This document shows positions 24,108-36,350 of a stretch of 64,000 nucleotides of DNA, piece after piece. Made by a program: the position numbers and the translations under genes. Within the stretch, counting starts at the first letter, position 1; every line of letters begins with the position of its first letter. Below the pieces are notes generated by a model. It saw only the letters and a list, made by a program, of their open reading frames with translations. It was not told the origin of the DNA and ran no database searches. Source of the DNA: Rhyacophila brunnea (taxonomy: Eukaryota > Arthropoda > Insecta > Trichoptera > Rhyacophilidae); assembly GCA_022495005.1 (NCBI GenBank), contig JAGYXB010000051.1, forward strand, positions 806,001 to 870,000, read 5' to 3'.

Positions 24108-24663
24108 TAGATTATCTACAACGTTTAAGGAATGTCCAGGATCATGCTCTGAAAATAGCATAAAACCTCCATTTTGACCTACGCTGATATAAGAAAAACC
24201 CAAATATTACGACATAAAATTACAACGTGGCATGTAGTATAACGCGTAAAGATCACAAAATAAACTAATGGTCAAGGAAGCAGACAAGAGAATTCGATGT
24301 GATAGAGGTCGCTAATCAGATAACATGACAATAAAGTGAATCGCTCGGCGAGTTGACAACCGCTGGACAATAATGCCAGACAATAACAACAATAAGATTT
24401 GAGTAAAAAAATTTTTTTTTGGGGATCCCGGAATAAAAAAATAACTTATCTCTACTACCAATAAAAAAAAATACTAACTAAATTAGGTACCTATATTAGT
24501 TGCTTCGACTATCATTATACACTGTTAAGTATAATTCTAGATTATGAAAAATAAACACTACCTACATAGTAAAAAAAAAAAAACAAATTGCATGTTTGTC
24601 TCACTGTAGGCGTAGGCCGTAGAGCTTGATTTTTTCATGAAAAGTGTATATAGACCGGTTGGG

Positions 24664-24970
24664 AAGAGGAACGCATTTTATTTTGTGATTCGTATAACTG
24701 ATAAGGTAGTAGACAGGGTTAGTAATGGGATCCATGACCACTTTCGGCGCTGGTATCACAACTTATCGTGTATACCGTATTCTTTCATCTTAGTTAGAGA
24801 AAATGCGTCTCTCATATTAATATCCATACGAAGCTGACGCGTACTCGCGGTGACATTGAAGTTACAGAGTTGAGGAGCAAGAGTCACGGCCAGTTCCGAG
24901 GCTAGCACCATAACTTTTATTGTAACCTATCGAATCAGGTAGACGGATCACAAAAGAAACTGCGTCCCTA
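24664..24970. mobile_element. About 306-bp element with imperfect long inverted ends
   Basis: Left GAACGCATTTTATTTTGTGA then TTCGTATAACTGAT pairs with right (reverse complement) GGACGCAGTTTCTTTTGTGA then TCCGTCTACCTGAT. The ends are similar over about 44 bp. The interior has moderate GC and no exon. I do not recognise the superfamily, and no target duplication is clear. Confidence 0.6.
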
Positions 24971-24985
24971 ATATTATGTATACTC

Positions 24986-27200
24986 AGACCGCCTATCCGC
25001 CCTGTTTATTACATAGAACACCAGTAGTGCACAACCCGCGGCCTTTCATTCCCAGCATGCAACCCACTGACTAACACTAAATAATGGAATATGAAAAACA
25101 TTTGCTAACATATTCTTATAATTACCTAGACTGGTTATCGTGAGCTTTGTAAAACGGCAAATTATCCAGAGTCCAGTGCAATTTTGACTGTATGCTTATT
25201 TATTTGCATGCAGTGTGATCATTAAGTTATGTTTTTTTTATTATTTTCTAATAATATAGTAAACTAAAATAATAATATGCATAGACTTGGGAGAGAATAA
25301 TATAATATCATTATTCGCAACACTTATGCCATTAGCAGCCCGCGAACAAAATAATAAGCGAAATAGTGCAAAGGAAGATAATACTTATTTCAGAATTTAG
25401 CTTAGTAACTGCTAAAATTGTGCGTTTAGTTAACTTTATTTGACTTATCGGATGCAGAAACAGTTAATAAACATAATTTTAATTTAAAAATAAACAATAG
25501 GTACTCTAAATATCTATATGTACTCTAAAAATACGCATTTAAGTCGAAATATTGTTGACTAATAATAATTATGAACTTATTTATTTTACAGTATATTATT
25601 GAATACATATAATTATGAATAAGCTACAAATATAATATTATTATAAACTAAAATTCGTCTATTCAAACAGTATTTTTAAGGTAGGTAATCTTTTTATTCT
25701 CTATATAGGTACTGTTACCATCGTAATAATATATCGGACGATAACACATGTGAATCAATGTATTATGGTTTTAATAAGCGATTGACCAAAGCCGACTCAG
25801 TTTGATTTTATTTTAAATTGGCGCGTTTTTACTTTTCGTCTGCGAAAGCGCTAACGTAAATGCATTAATACCAGTTTGAGCATATGCTTTATAACTTTTC
25901 ACTCCAGCTCTAGGGTGAAATTAATGTAATATATTCTAAAAAAATTTTTTTACATATATTATCTGTCTATTTATGTATTACCTACTACATAAATTATAAC
26001 AAGTAAATTTATGCGAGGCATATCAGGCAAAGAGGCGTATCAGTATAGCAGTGCAAACAAGTTTAATGTAACAAAACGTAATCTACTTTAGTCTAGACTC
26101 TAGATAAAGGAAAAAAATGCAGTTGACCGTCACCCTTGCAAACACAAACAAGCATTCCATTTATAATGTAATTTCCCTACACTTGTTCTTTTCCGGGGCG
26201 AGAGAGCATATCGCGCTAACGGCCAATAAGTAAAAAATCAATTCATAACCGTGTATGTTGTATCATTGTCATATAAATGTGTTTTGTCGAATATGTAACT
26301 ACTGTGATTAATTAGTACCTACCGAAATCAATGTGTATGTTTAAAATGAAATGCCGCTTGTTACTTTAACTACCCCTCAATTCGAGAATGTGTCCAGTTT
26401 CCGGTTATACAACGTAAAGTTTAAAGTACCATAAGCTCTATTATCAATACTTAGTTTTTTAAATACGTTCATATTTATTTTTATATTATGCAATAATGAG
26501 TTTATATAGGACGTAGGTAATGCCTAGTTCACACCAAAATCAGTGAACATTGAACATCGTAAGTACACAAACTGTTAGAAACTTGCATCAAAATTGTTGC
26601 TGAACATTTAAGTGCATTTAATATTATGTTCTGATTCAAATAGGATTTAGATTTTGGATTTGCTACGTCGCGGATGGAAAATATTGAAAATAATATACTG
26701 GCATTCTTGATCTGGACTAGGCTCTATAGCTAATAATATAATATTATGTTATTAAATATCCATACTATTATGTATACAGTATACATATCACGAACATATT
26801 GTATATTCACGGAGCATTAACCCATTTTCCAGCCTTGATAAGATTGTTTATATGAAGTACATAACATAGAGGTTATTGCCTATGAAGATTAGTAGGTATT
26901 GATCTTACTGACCTGGGTCAACCGCAAAAAAATGAGAAATTCAATCATGGTGTATGGTAACTAAATACTGTAATAACTCCTTTTAATGAGTCATTGTTAT
27001 TTAATGAGGCGAAAAATTTTTAGCAATACCTGATAGAGCCTTCATATCAATACGTTAATAAAATAAGTGTTATCCACTCAATACTTGTAAAAAAACCTAC
27101 ATGTATTAACATTTAAAATTGTCGTTTAGCAAAAATTTCAATTCAATTTGTTTATTTTCATTTAAGTAATAACCTATTTGTTATATAATACCCAATACTT
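24986..27200. other. 2.2 kb with no supported feature
   Basis: AT-rich DNA. CAGTAGTGCACAACCCGCGG at 25022-25041 resembles a hAT terminus but has no partner. No exon is seen. Confidence 0.55.
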
Positions 27201-27206
27201 AATATA

Positions 27207-27318
27207 CTGGAATCATCGTACAGTGGCATCATGTGTATTCGCAGTTGTATTGGTATCGCTTGTTACAATGCCTGACAATCTTCGCCTTACCAATGATGCA
27301 ACTATTGCATGATTCCAG
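27207..27318. mobile_element. 112-bp miniature inverted-repeat element
   Basis: It is flanked by TATA on both sides (27203-27206, 27319-27322). CTGGAATCAT at the left and its exact inverse at the right extend with mismatches to about 31 bp (CGTACAGTGGCATCAT against GCAATAGTTGCATCAT). A TA or TATA duplication fits a Tc1/mariner-type origin, which is inference. It is one of the shortest complete elements here. Confidence 0.77.
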
Positions 27319-27322
27319 TATA

Positions 27323-28879
27323 TATTACATAAAATTGATAAGCCGAGGATTAAAAAGACCTAAGTGCAGAAGGTAACTAAGGTGAGTAAATCGAATATGC
27401 GTTTTTAAATAATTATACATAACTGTCTGCAAATGTCTGAGGTTTGGTTCTCAAAGTATTCCTATCATCTGGAACCCCCTAAAAAATCTCGGGTTTTAAA
27501 GGTTCTATACTACTATGATCTTATGGTAGTTTCAGAATATTATTTAGAAATTTTTGTACTTTCTTCACTGAAATCAAACCTTACAAAAAATGCTGGAGAT
27601 CCAAAGATCATGTCATTTATAAATACGCGATAAAATACCACAGCTTTTACATTATAAAAATGTAGTGAGGAGCATGTGATAGGTTATGCAGAATCACGGG
27701 TCGAAATTTTATATTAAGTAGACATATAAATTAATTTCATAGTATTGTAATTAATCTTAGCCCATAATAACGTTTTCATAAACTGCAATATTTTATTAAT
27801 GTGTATTATAATCCTTTATGTTGTATAAAATATGGACCGAAAGATTTAAATAAATCCTGGAACTGGTTTAAGAATAAGTAATAATAACCGGGTGTCATAA
27901 TAATTACATAAATCATGACAATACGTACAGCAAGTTCATGTAAATAGATCAAATTATAAATTATTACTGTTCGAAATATATTGTATACTCGCTGAAGCGG
28001 TAACAGTATAATACCTATACAGTAAATTCTCTAAGACTCTCAACAATTTATTACCTTGTAAAAATATTTTATTCCTAATCTTAAAATAATTAATAAAATT
28101 GGTGAATTCCCGTCAGAAATGGCGCATGATTTAAAGCTAAACATAATACTTGTTAATGACCCCAAATTTTTGTAATACATTTGCATAACAGTTATGCATC
28201 ATTGAACAAAGTTGTTGACCTCCGTGATTAATTTCCCATCCAGAATACAGCTGTCAAATTGTAAACGTTCTCACTTTCACATAACAAAAATGGCGATAGA
28301 TTCAAAACCATCACCATTCTCATTCAATAATATAATATATTTAATACACAATGATTACGAAACAAAGATAAAATATTTTTATTTATTTTTTGTTCAAGAT
28401 ATCATGGCCTCCACATCCTAAAGCGGCCCCCTTACCTATCGCTAGGTTTAATGGCATGTGTGACTCTCAACAGAAGCGTTTTCAAAATTGTGTAGAGGTT
28501 TAAAAGTACGAGCCTTCAGTGTATTTTTAGCGATTTTTTTGTAGTTTTGATACATCTTAGGTATTGAAAATCTATTACTTTGATACTGAGTAAAATTAAT
28601 AATCACTATAACATTACAAAAAATAATGTGTATCGAATAATACAAGTTTTCCCTTTGAATAAGTTACACTAGTGGAGTTTTAATGGAATAATACTGCAAC
28701 CATAAAGTTGACACAAAAGAAATAAGTAGTTAAAGAAATCTTGGAATTAAAACATTGTCTTTGTTTTTCGTCTGCACTCAATAATCCGGGGCGGTCGATT
28801 ACCCGTGCGTAGGTACCTATATCATGTCGAAAAGAAACAACTTCCAAAAACCCTAGTTGTAGATGATGCCCTCTTCATA
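27323..28879. other. 1.6 kb with no supported feature
   Basis: AT-rich, with short non-conserved open frames only. Confidence 0.55.
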
Positions 28880-28965
28880 ATTCTTTAGAATGGTTCCAAT
28901 ATAACAAGCTCGAAACGTCAGAAGAGAGTAGCACACACAGTGATAAACCAAATACCTACCGCATA
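28880..28965 (+). repeat. Decayed repeat with GAAACGTCAG motif
   Basis: TTTAGAATGGTTCCAATATA then ACAAGCTCGAAACGTCAG and GTAGCACACACAGTGATAAA. The same word order is at 13985-14050. This is probably the end of an old retroelement with a degenerate hammerhead-like fold. Confidence 0.4.
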
Positions 28966-31900
28966 ATAATATTTTTAAAGCTAAATTTATGGGATAACAA
29001 ACTAGACTCGTAATTGTATTTATGTCTAACGACATTCTCAATTAAACTAGTTTAATAATAGGTACACCTTATTATTATATAAAGTAAGTATTATAAATTG
29101 GTTTGATATTAAAACATTTTATAAATATATCGCTTTATATATTAAAAAATAATGTTGATCGGAATAACGTTAGGTAGGTACTGAAAAAGTGCAGTTGCGT
29201 ACCTAATTATTGGTGTTCACCAAAAAAATATTCAAATTATAAAATAGTTTAATTTAAATTTGTCCGTACTACATTATGAAATGATATAGTAATATCTAGA
29301 TATCCATTAAATTTTTTATTTTGTTAAATAGACATTTCAACATACCTAATATATTTTAATAAATTTTAAATATAAAATAATGCATTATTTTCAGTGGTGC
29401 GCAAATTATTAATACATTATTTTTTTTTAATTTTAACTGATCATAATAACTTACTTACATTTCTTAGAAGAGCTTTCAGACTACATCGTCCTCGACTTCC
29501 AAAAGCCAGCATTAGCTCATTTACGACTATAAAATGTCCCTCAATCACTTCTAAACAGGACTGAGTAATCGTTTCTCTTGCATTTTACTACCTGTTAACG
29601 GGTTATGAATACGGTCAGGTACCTATCTAAATTGCCGATTTTTCCCAAGTTATAAATAACAACGACATAATATTCTATTACATTCACGAGATTCAAAGTT
29701 ATTGAGTGTAACATAATATTGATGACAACTGTATGAACCTAGTTATTTCTGAATACAGATCATGGAAAACTGCATTTATTTGAATTTAATATTGATAACT
29801 CAATTTCAATAGATTGTCATTGTACCTATATCCGAGTATTTATTCTCTATTACAAAATCCTTCATTTGACTGAATCGTACAAAGATTGATTGAGAAGCCT
29901 ATCTCATACCAATACGCCTTTTCGTAAGCAATATTATTTCTAGTTATAATGTCAGTTAGTCTGTAAAGTAACTAGGTGTTGTAATACGAATTGCATCGCA
30001 TTAAATCGGAAAGCGTATTATATGCGAGAACACTGTGTTGTGGCCGTTGAGAATATTTCATCGGTTTAAATTCATTTGCAATCGTCGCTGTGTTTGGGAA
30101 ACAATAAAATCGTGGACCAATATTGTGCAGTTGCCAATAATAGGTACATATTTCCATTAAGTCTTACACAGAAAATAGCAAAATTTAGGTCATGTTATAA
30201 AATGTTAGATATGATTTACCAACTTGAGTAAAATAGTAGAAACATATAGATTTTGAAGAATAACATTCTTGCTTTTAGTATTTAGATAATATATGGGTAC
30301 TACTTTCTACTTATAGTTATATAGTTTCTATACTATCACAAGCTGAGTGCAAGTATAATACATACAAAATATATTTTTAATCAGTTATGAATGCAATAAA
30401 ATGCATTGCATTGCATTGCAAATGAATGCATTTCGTCAGTACATGCTACACGTAAAATGATCAGCTTTGTACATTCGCTATTATTAATCATATCATAAGA
30501 CTATCATTATTGTGCTACTTTTGTACTAAGAAGAAAAAAACAACGTTGGACCTGGCTCAATCACGTCTCAACCTGAATATATGGGATGCTGGTATGAAAT
30601 TAAAATGCAATCTCTGTCTTCTACAACTATTATAGAAAAATAATTGTCAATATTAAAAGTTTCTTCATTTTTTGATTTTAAAAAAAATCTAAATATACAT
30701 CATACATACTAAAGGCTTATGATTAAATCAGATGCAAGTAATTTCCCATTGCAGGCTCGTGTATAGCGAGCATCCCAATAGTGCTCTGAGATTTATTTTC
30801 AAGAGAAAGCAAGATGTCAATAGAAAGCCGCTTTTTTCTTTACAGACAATTTTATTAATAATTATCAGTATGAAGTAGTACACTTAATACAAAATGTTCG
30901 TATTATTTCTACTTATAATATAGTAGTTCAATCTCTTTGGTGGGAACTTAATCATATTTTTCCAATAAACAGAACAAATGAACACTACGCGACGGTTTCA
31001 AGTGCATATACCTGCCAGATGGCAGTCACAATCCGTTTTACCTGGCCATAATGTAGACTTTAAGAAATTAATCAATTTATAAACTATCAAAATATAAATC
31101 AAAAATATAGATATAAAATTACGTTAATTTTTTAAATATTTGTTTTAGATATCACAGAATTTATATTTATGGACTTGATCCAATAATATTACGAACCCTA
31201 ACATATTATTATTTGGCAATTGAAACTTGCATTTTACTCTTACTAATAAAGTGAGTTTAATATTATTAAAATTTATTTTGGAAACAATATTAAAAGTAAT
31301 GCATTCCGAGTGTTTTTATATCAGAATATACACAGTGACTGCATTATAACATAACTCTAAAGCCGACAGATCTCAGCACACAAAATCGTAGTTCATAAGA
31401 ATAGTCAGAAGCTCTCCATTTCAAGTACCTACCTACATCAGGTTGGTATAATTTGATCGATTGTATTTTCATTTCTAGAGATATTTTTTAAATAATTCAC
31501 AAGAATATACCAGGAAACTAAGCTAGACGGCAAGAGATTGCTCAAGATTAAACATGCATAGAGTTAGCTTAAAAATATACGTCATATATTTTATCAACAT
31601 TGTTATATATATATTTAAGCAAATACGTATATAGATTGAAATAATGTTCATTGTTTTACCATTAATACATTAGTCATACAACTAAATATTGATGCAGGTG
31701 TCATCGCTTAATTATTGTGAGTAACATTATTATATAGATAATAATATATAAGCCACTACGTCGATCAAATCTTGTGTATAATTCTAGCTTTTTCAAGCTA
31801 AAAATGCTAGATTTACCGTCCATACATCAAATACAAATTTCACAAGCTACACCGTTACCTATTCAAAAATGTTAGATCTGACAAGAAAAAGCTAAGTTAG

Positions 31901-32429
31901 GAATGCGGTCTGCGAGTTTTTAAATTTGGCGCGTCAATATGTTAATAAATTGTTGAACAGCCCAGTGGACAATGAAAAATTTTCGTGTAATTTTAGCTAC
32001 TAGTTACTAGGTATTAATTAATACAAGAAACGCATTAACTTATCGTGAGTTCCGTCCGGTAGATACCATTATCAAACCAGTCAAATTAATTTGAATAATT
32101 TGTATTTAGTGATAAAAAATATAATTGGCGCATGTGTGCATTTGAACTGACTCGTTTTTTAACATTTAGAATAAAATGTATTGAACGACACTAACACTCT
32201 AAAATTGAAACTTAGTAAGTTGGAGTAAGTTATAAATAATAATCTGTGCTTTTAAATTTTCCCGATTATGATCATTTAGTTTGTAAAGAAGATCGTAAGA
32301 TATAGTATCCAGTAATTTTCACGAAGAAAAGTTGACAGAAAATTCACAAATGACAGAAGTTCATTCAAGCTCAATGGAATTGTAACAGTTTCAAAAATTT
32401 TATAGCACTAAATATTAATTTAAACAAAA
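28966..32429. other. 3.5 kb with no supported feature
   Basis: AT-rich. It contains a short pentamer run (GCATTGCATTGCATTGCA at 30403-30420) and nothing else I can defend. Confidence 0.6.
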
Positions 32430-32452
32430 ATAATAATAATAATAATAATAAT
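32430..32452 (+). repeat. (TAA)n microsatellite
   Basis: An uninterrupted run of about seven TAA units. Confidence 0.97.
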
Positions 32453-32734
32453 GTCATGTAACCTGGGCCAACATACCGAAATATCTTAATTGTCAATCAA
32501 ATGTATAATCTTGATTTAACGACAACTTATATTCCATGAAAGTTCAGTGAAATCGCTCTTATTGCGGAAGCGACGAAGCAGTCGCAGCGAGAAGATCCGG
32601 AGTGACTCGCTCTCACAGTGAAACTCTACATTCGACGTATGCATCACCGATGGCTGTGGTTAGTGGCTGCCTCTGCGCGCGGCGTAAAGCGCTGCAAAAA
32701 CCACGTATATGGATGATCGCTAAAGTTATATAAC
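32453..32734. other. GC-richer segment of unknown role
   Basis: 32555-32705 has clearly more GC and CpG than its surroundings (GCGGAAGCGACGAAGCAGTC, TGCGCGCGGCGTAAAGCG). It has no long open frame. It could be a promoter, a noncoding exon or a repeat, and I cannot tell which. Confidence 0.3.
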
Positions 32735-33091
32735 TATTCTTCTTTTTATGCCTTCCAATATCGATGGCAACCGTCCAATCCTTGCCTTATCGTCTGCTAC
32801 CGGGAACAGTTCGGTGGAGCTACACTCGTACCAAACACGGAGATTTTTAAGTTACGAAATGCGGTGTATTTCTTCGAATAATACTATGGGGAATGCTGTT
32901 CCTTTGGCCTCTCACAATATAGCCGAGGTAGTTTAGGTTTCTGGTTTTGATACTGCGCAGACTCTCGATCCTTTCCCATTCATTTGAGAATGTCAACATA
33001 ATTATCATCCTGTTAATCCAAGGAATTTTGAGGATACATCTATAGAGACTACATCTAAACTCTTCCTGATGTTACCTGCGTCCATAAGCCA
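32735..33091 (-). pseudogene. LINE 3'-terminal fragment (endonuclease-RT type)
   Basis: On the minus strand, over mixed frames, it encodes LKIPWINRM, NEWERIESLRSIKTRNLNYL, GYIVRGQ and LKNLRVWYECSSTELF, ending with GGCATAAAAAGAAGAA. The order and motifs match the longer LINE at 36590-37620 (RISWKDKVTN, RKLAYFGHIMRH, LKNLRDWFELSTPSLF). Its left limit is the A just before a Helitron, which therefore truncates it. Confidence 0.75.
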
Positions 33092-33890
33092 TCTATACTT
33101 ATATATAAAAATTGATGTTTGTTTGTCTGTCTGTCCCGTATGCGTTCCTATACCATTCATCCAATTGCGACGATACTTTGGTGAGTTGTTGTGCGCACGC
33201 CCGCGATGGTTTCTGAATTAGTACAACCATCTTCTTCTTCTTATTCTTCTATTCGAATGCGTTTCTATACCATTCATCCGATACCAATGAAACTTTGTTG
33301 AGTGGTTGTGCGCACGCCCGCGAAGGTTTTTGAATTAGTAAAACCATCTTCTTCTTCTTCTATTCTGTCTTTTTCTATTCGTATGCGTTCCTATACCACA
33401 TTTGGAAAATCCATGCTTCTCACATGGACAGCTGTATGTGGCCTACTCACGCGTTGGAATATCTTCTGATTTATTCGTGTACGCACCAGATGGAAAAACA
33501 ACAAATATTATGTATCCATAAGCACTTCAATAAAAAGAATTAAAACACAAACTCTTTCTTTCTTTGGGTGATACCAATGAAACTTTGTTGAGTGGTTGTG
33601 CGCACGCCCGCGAAGGTTTTTGAATTAGTAAAACCATCTTCTTCTTCTTCTATTCTGTCTTTTTCTATTCGTATGCGTTCCTATACCACATTTGGAAAAT
33701 CCATGCTTCTCACATGGACTGCTGTATGTGGCCTACTCACGCGTTGGAATATCTTCTGATTTATTCGTGTACGCACCAGATGGAAAAACAACAAATATTA
33801 TGTATCCATAAGCACTTCAATAAAAAGAATTAAAACACAAACTCTTTCTTTCTTTGGGTGGCATTGCAACGCATGCCGGGTACTCGCTAG
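33092..33890 (+). mobile_element. Non-autonomous Helitron (799 bp)
   Basis: The 5' end TCTATACTTATATATAAAAA begins with TC after an A (33091). The 3' end GCATGCCGGGTACTCGCTAG ends with CTAG before a T (33891). This is the A/T insertion context and CTRR end of rolling-circle Helitrons, which make no target duplication. Near the 3' end lies a 290-bp unit present twice (33280-33569 and 33570-33859), including the last codons of the Helitron helicase. The Rep domain and most of the helicase are missing. Confidence 0.92.
33411..33823 (+). pseudogene. Helitron Pif1-type helicase C-terminus, present twice
   Basis: In the first repeat unit (33411-33533) the frame reads CFSHGQLYVAYSRVG, then LFVYAPDGKTTNIMYP-stop-ALQ. 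The SHGQLYVA.SRV block is helicase motif VI of the Pif1-like SF1 helicase in Helitron RepHel proteins. The second unit (33701-33823) repeats it almost base for base; one difference changes CAG to CTG in the motif. Everything upstream of motif VI is missing, so it is a relic carried by a deletion derivative. Confidence 0.88.
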
Positions 33891-35188
33891 TAGATTATAA
33901 AAAAGGATTGAAAGAACGTATCTAACGATTGATATTAGCACAATATTAAATTTATAGGTGAAAGTGTTTAAATTGCCGAGTGTCCGTGTGACGTGTGTGT
34001 CTCTTGAATTATCATCACTTACAGCTCACGTCTTCAATGAATTAATATGCATTTTCCTCGCCACTTCCTGTGATCCCGACAGAGAGATGTCCCTTGTAGT
34101 GGGTCATGTCGAAATCGTGCGCACGCTCTCAATACTAGGATCATTACCCCTTTATTATTGGATGGATGGCTGCTAATATATTTGTTTCTATTACGATACG
34201 GACGCCGATCTCCTAGCGGTATACACCACAGACGAGGCCAACCTTTATCAATAGCACTGCACATGGACATATCATTATGCCCAAAGCCATTACTCATTTG
34301 TAAATATGATGAGAGTAGAGCATGTTTATGCAATGTCATGTCGTGTCATGGCATACAAAGGGTTTAAGTGCAATGATTGTGCATCAAATATCGTCCTTGA
34401 TAAACAATGGTTCCAATCCACAAATTTAAACACGAGACCGTTCCGGTAAAAGTAAATGATCAAAATATTTTACTTTTCTTATGAGATCATTATTATATTT
34501 GACTTCATATTATCAATATTGATAATGAAGGTGTCACAATAATTAATGGTACCTCCTTTATTATAACAATGATAGTACATCTGCCAAAACTAAGTATCTC
34601 ATCGATTCAGTATGTTTTTCATCGGGTCCAAACTCCTAGGAATATATTATAATTTCATCCAGAGATGATTCCTTCTTGTAGCGAGCACCCGTGCTCATTT
34701 TTCTAAGATACCCAGTAGCACTTTTCTATTGTTTTTCATATATTTATTTAGTTTATGAATTTTGTGATCATACAAATAAGTTGTAATAGACTCTGTTCAG
34801 AGCTGTGTGTGCAAATTCTATCATTTCTAGATATTAGAATTCACGTCAATTTGACTGTTATAATAATGTTAGTACTTAGTATTATTTTATAACTACATAA
34901 TATTTAAAAGTATAAAGCAAGGCTACAATCACTAATTAAAAATCAAGAATCTCTTAGTTTGATTACTATTAATTAAAAATATTGGCATCCTCGTTGATAT
35001 GGCCTTTCTATTTTTCCACTTTCCTGTTATAATACCACGAAGGCTAGGTTATACGAGCGATCTTAATTGCTTTTTTCTTAATTTCCTTAACCATTCTGAA
35101 TGTAATTATTACTCTCAGTCATACTAGGATGATTTCGCAATCGACAAAACTATTCTGTTTCATAAATCGATAGTATTCATACATTTAA
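33891..35188. other. 1.3 kb without a supported gene
   Basis: 33960-34370 is GC-richer than neighbours and open on both strands for up to 101 codons (minus 34034-34339), but I recognise no family and the overlapping antisense frames argue against coding. It may be a decayed retroelement. The rest is AT-rich. Confidence 0.4.
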
Positions 35189-35550
35189 GGCTATACCTAA
35201 TCTGAGGCATGGTCTAAAAAGATCGTGACTAGGCGATGCGCGGATTGTGCAAATGACGCAAGCCGAACGAAATATAATTTGTCATATAAATCCAATATGC
35301 GTCCATTTAATATTATGTTTATTGTTATATTACTAATAATAATTGTATATTCATTGACATGTTTTTTTTTCAAGTACATGCGGAACGTTTTTTAGTCATC
35401 TTTACACGATTTAAGAATATATTCCTCCGACGCCATCACAACACAAATTGACGTGCTCACAAGTCGGCTTCGCTCTCCGAATGGCAACGCGGCCGAAATT
35501 ACGTCCCACTTAGTGTTGAAAATTATTTGTCGTTTCACTTATGTACGCTC
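35189..35550 (+). mobile_element. TTAA MITE family A, copy 2 (362 bp)
   Basis: TTAA at 35185-35188 and 35551-35554. It begins GGCTATACCTAATCTGAGGC and ends with TTTCACTTATGTACGCTC. It is colinear with 10892-11253 and 54813-55154 and of the same length as copy 1. Its start is closer to copy 3 (AAAAGATCGTG, GCGATGCGCGGATTG). Confidence 0.93.
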
Positions 35551-35644
35551 TTAATAAAACAATCAAGACATCATTAAAGAAGGTGTAATAATATTGACAT
35601 ACTATCAACTACCACATAATCATGTATTGACATGGGTACACAGA

Positions 35645-35765
35645 CCCATAGTGGCTGATTTGGTAAGAGCATCCATCCCTGAAACCGTGACTCGAGGGCT
35701 CGATTACTCATTTTTTAAAAATACACGCTGTGTTGATTAACAGATTATCCAGCAAAAATGATTTA
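35645..35765 (+). repeat. tRNA-derived SINE fragment
   Basis: GTGGCTGATTTGGTAAGAGC looks like an A box and CTCGAGGGCTCGATTACTC like a B box 40 bases later. It is followed by an A-rich stretch near 35763. Confidence 0.5.
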
Positions 35766-36169
35766 AAAAAAAAAATGACAAGGTTAACTAAGTAAATAAC
35801 GACGATCGAAACTCTCAGTCCACATATATTTAACAAAAATAATATTATGTTTTAGACCGTAACCTTTAGTAAATACCTTCAGATAAGCACATGCACACGT
35901 AACGCCATTCATGCATTTCAATCAACATTAAATAAACCGTTTAAAATGTAGTTTCCATTTTTTCGATAAGGGAAAATTAATTTGAGTAGGTATTGAAAAT
36001 ATACATCAATATGACCGACAAGTACTATACGTCTCATTATAATATCAAAATTATTGATATCTACATCTGACGTGTACTTTCGTGAACAGACGCCATATTG
36101 TGTATAGTGTATCAATAAAAAATATACAAGTTATGACACTGTGGAACAATTTATCACCGTGCGATAATT

Positions 36170-36350
36170 AACAATTAACACCAAGACCAATGGTAAACAT
36201 AGCAGAGAACGACCCCGCATTTTACGGTTTAAGAATCTCCGTGGTTGGTACGAGTGCGGCTCCACCGAACTGTACCGAGTAGTATCAAATATCGCCCTAA
36301 TAATGGTCGGCCTCCGTTAGGGATGGCACGAAAAGAAGAATAAAATGACC
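36170..36350 (+). pseudogene. LINE 3'-terminal fragment, plus strand
   Basis: It encodes RPRILRFKNLRGWYECGSTE then LYRVVSNIALIMVGLR-stop and a short 3' end GGCACGAAAAGAAGAATA. This parallels the end of the LINE at 36590-37620 and the fragment at 32735-33091. It faces the larger copy tail to tail with 240 bp between them. Confidence 0.72.

Larger units (their letters stand above)
23381..24190. mobile_element. TTAA element related to the 60.4-kb foldback, interrupted
   Basis: It begins GGGGGGACGTGCG directly after TTAA 23377-23380. From about 23425 the sequence follows the right arm of the palindrome at 60378-61764 (CCGAAATATGACTATATT, ACATTAGAGCGAGAGGTTTA). After a 531-bp Tigger insertion it resumes ATTATCTACAACGTTTAAGG and TGTCCAGGATCATG. 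The right end is diverged (boundary about 24190) and lacks the GGGGGG terminus. Its own body is only about 280 bp. Confidence 0.75.
23262..24390 (+). pseudogene. RTE LINE fragment split by nested transposons
   Basis: 23262-23380 parallels 16941-17050 of the better RTE copy (ACGCCTGAATA, then AAAGTGTTCAACCAATGTGT). After the inserted elements, 24195-24390 continues the same LINE (ACGTGGCATG, then GAGTTGACAACCGCTGGACA), parallel to 17088-17260. The left part ends exactly at the TTAA (23377-23380) where the next element begins. It has decayed beyond any coding. Confidence 0.65.

Noticed and set aside
25022..25041. hAT terminus CAGTAGTGCACAACCCGCGG
   Set aside because: Solo, with no paired end within 2 kb.
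30403..30420. Functional GCATT repeat
   Set aside because: A short pentamer run of the sort expected by slippage in AT-rich DNA.
32555..32705. CpG-rich promoter of a host gene
   Set aside because: There is no adjacent exon, start site motif or transcript evidence. It could be a repeat.
34034..34339. 101-codon minus-strand gene
   Set aside because: Overlapping plus-strand frames are equally open, no domain is recognised and no splice context is evident. The GC-richer composition alone explains the open frames.
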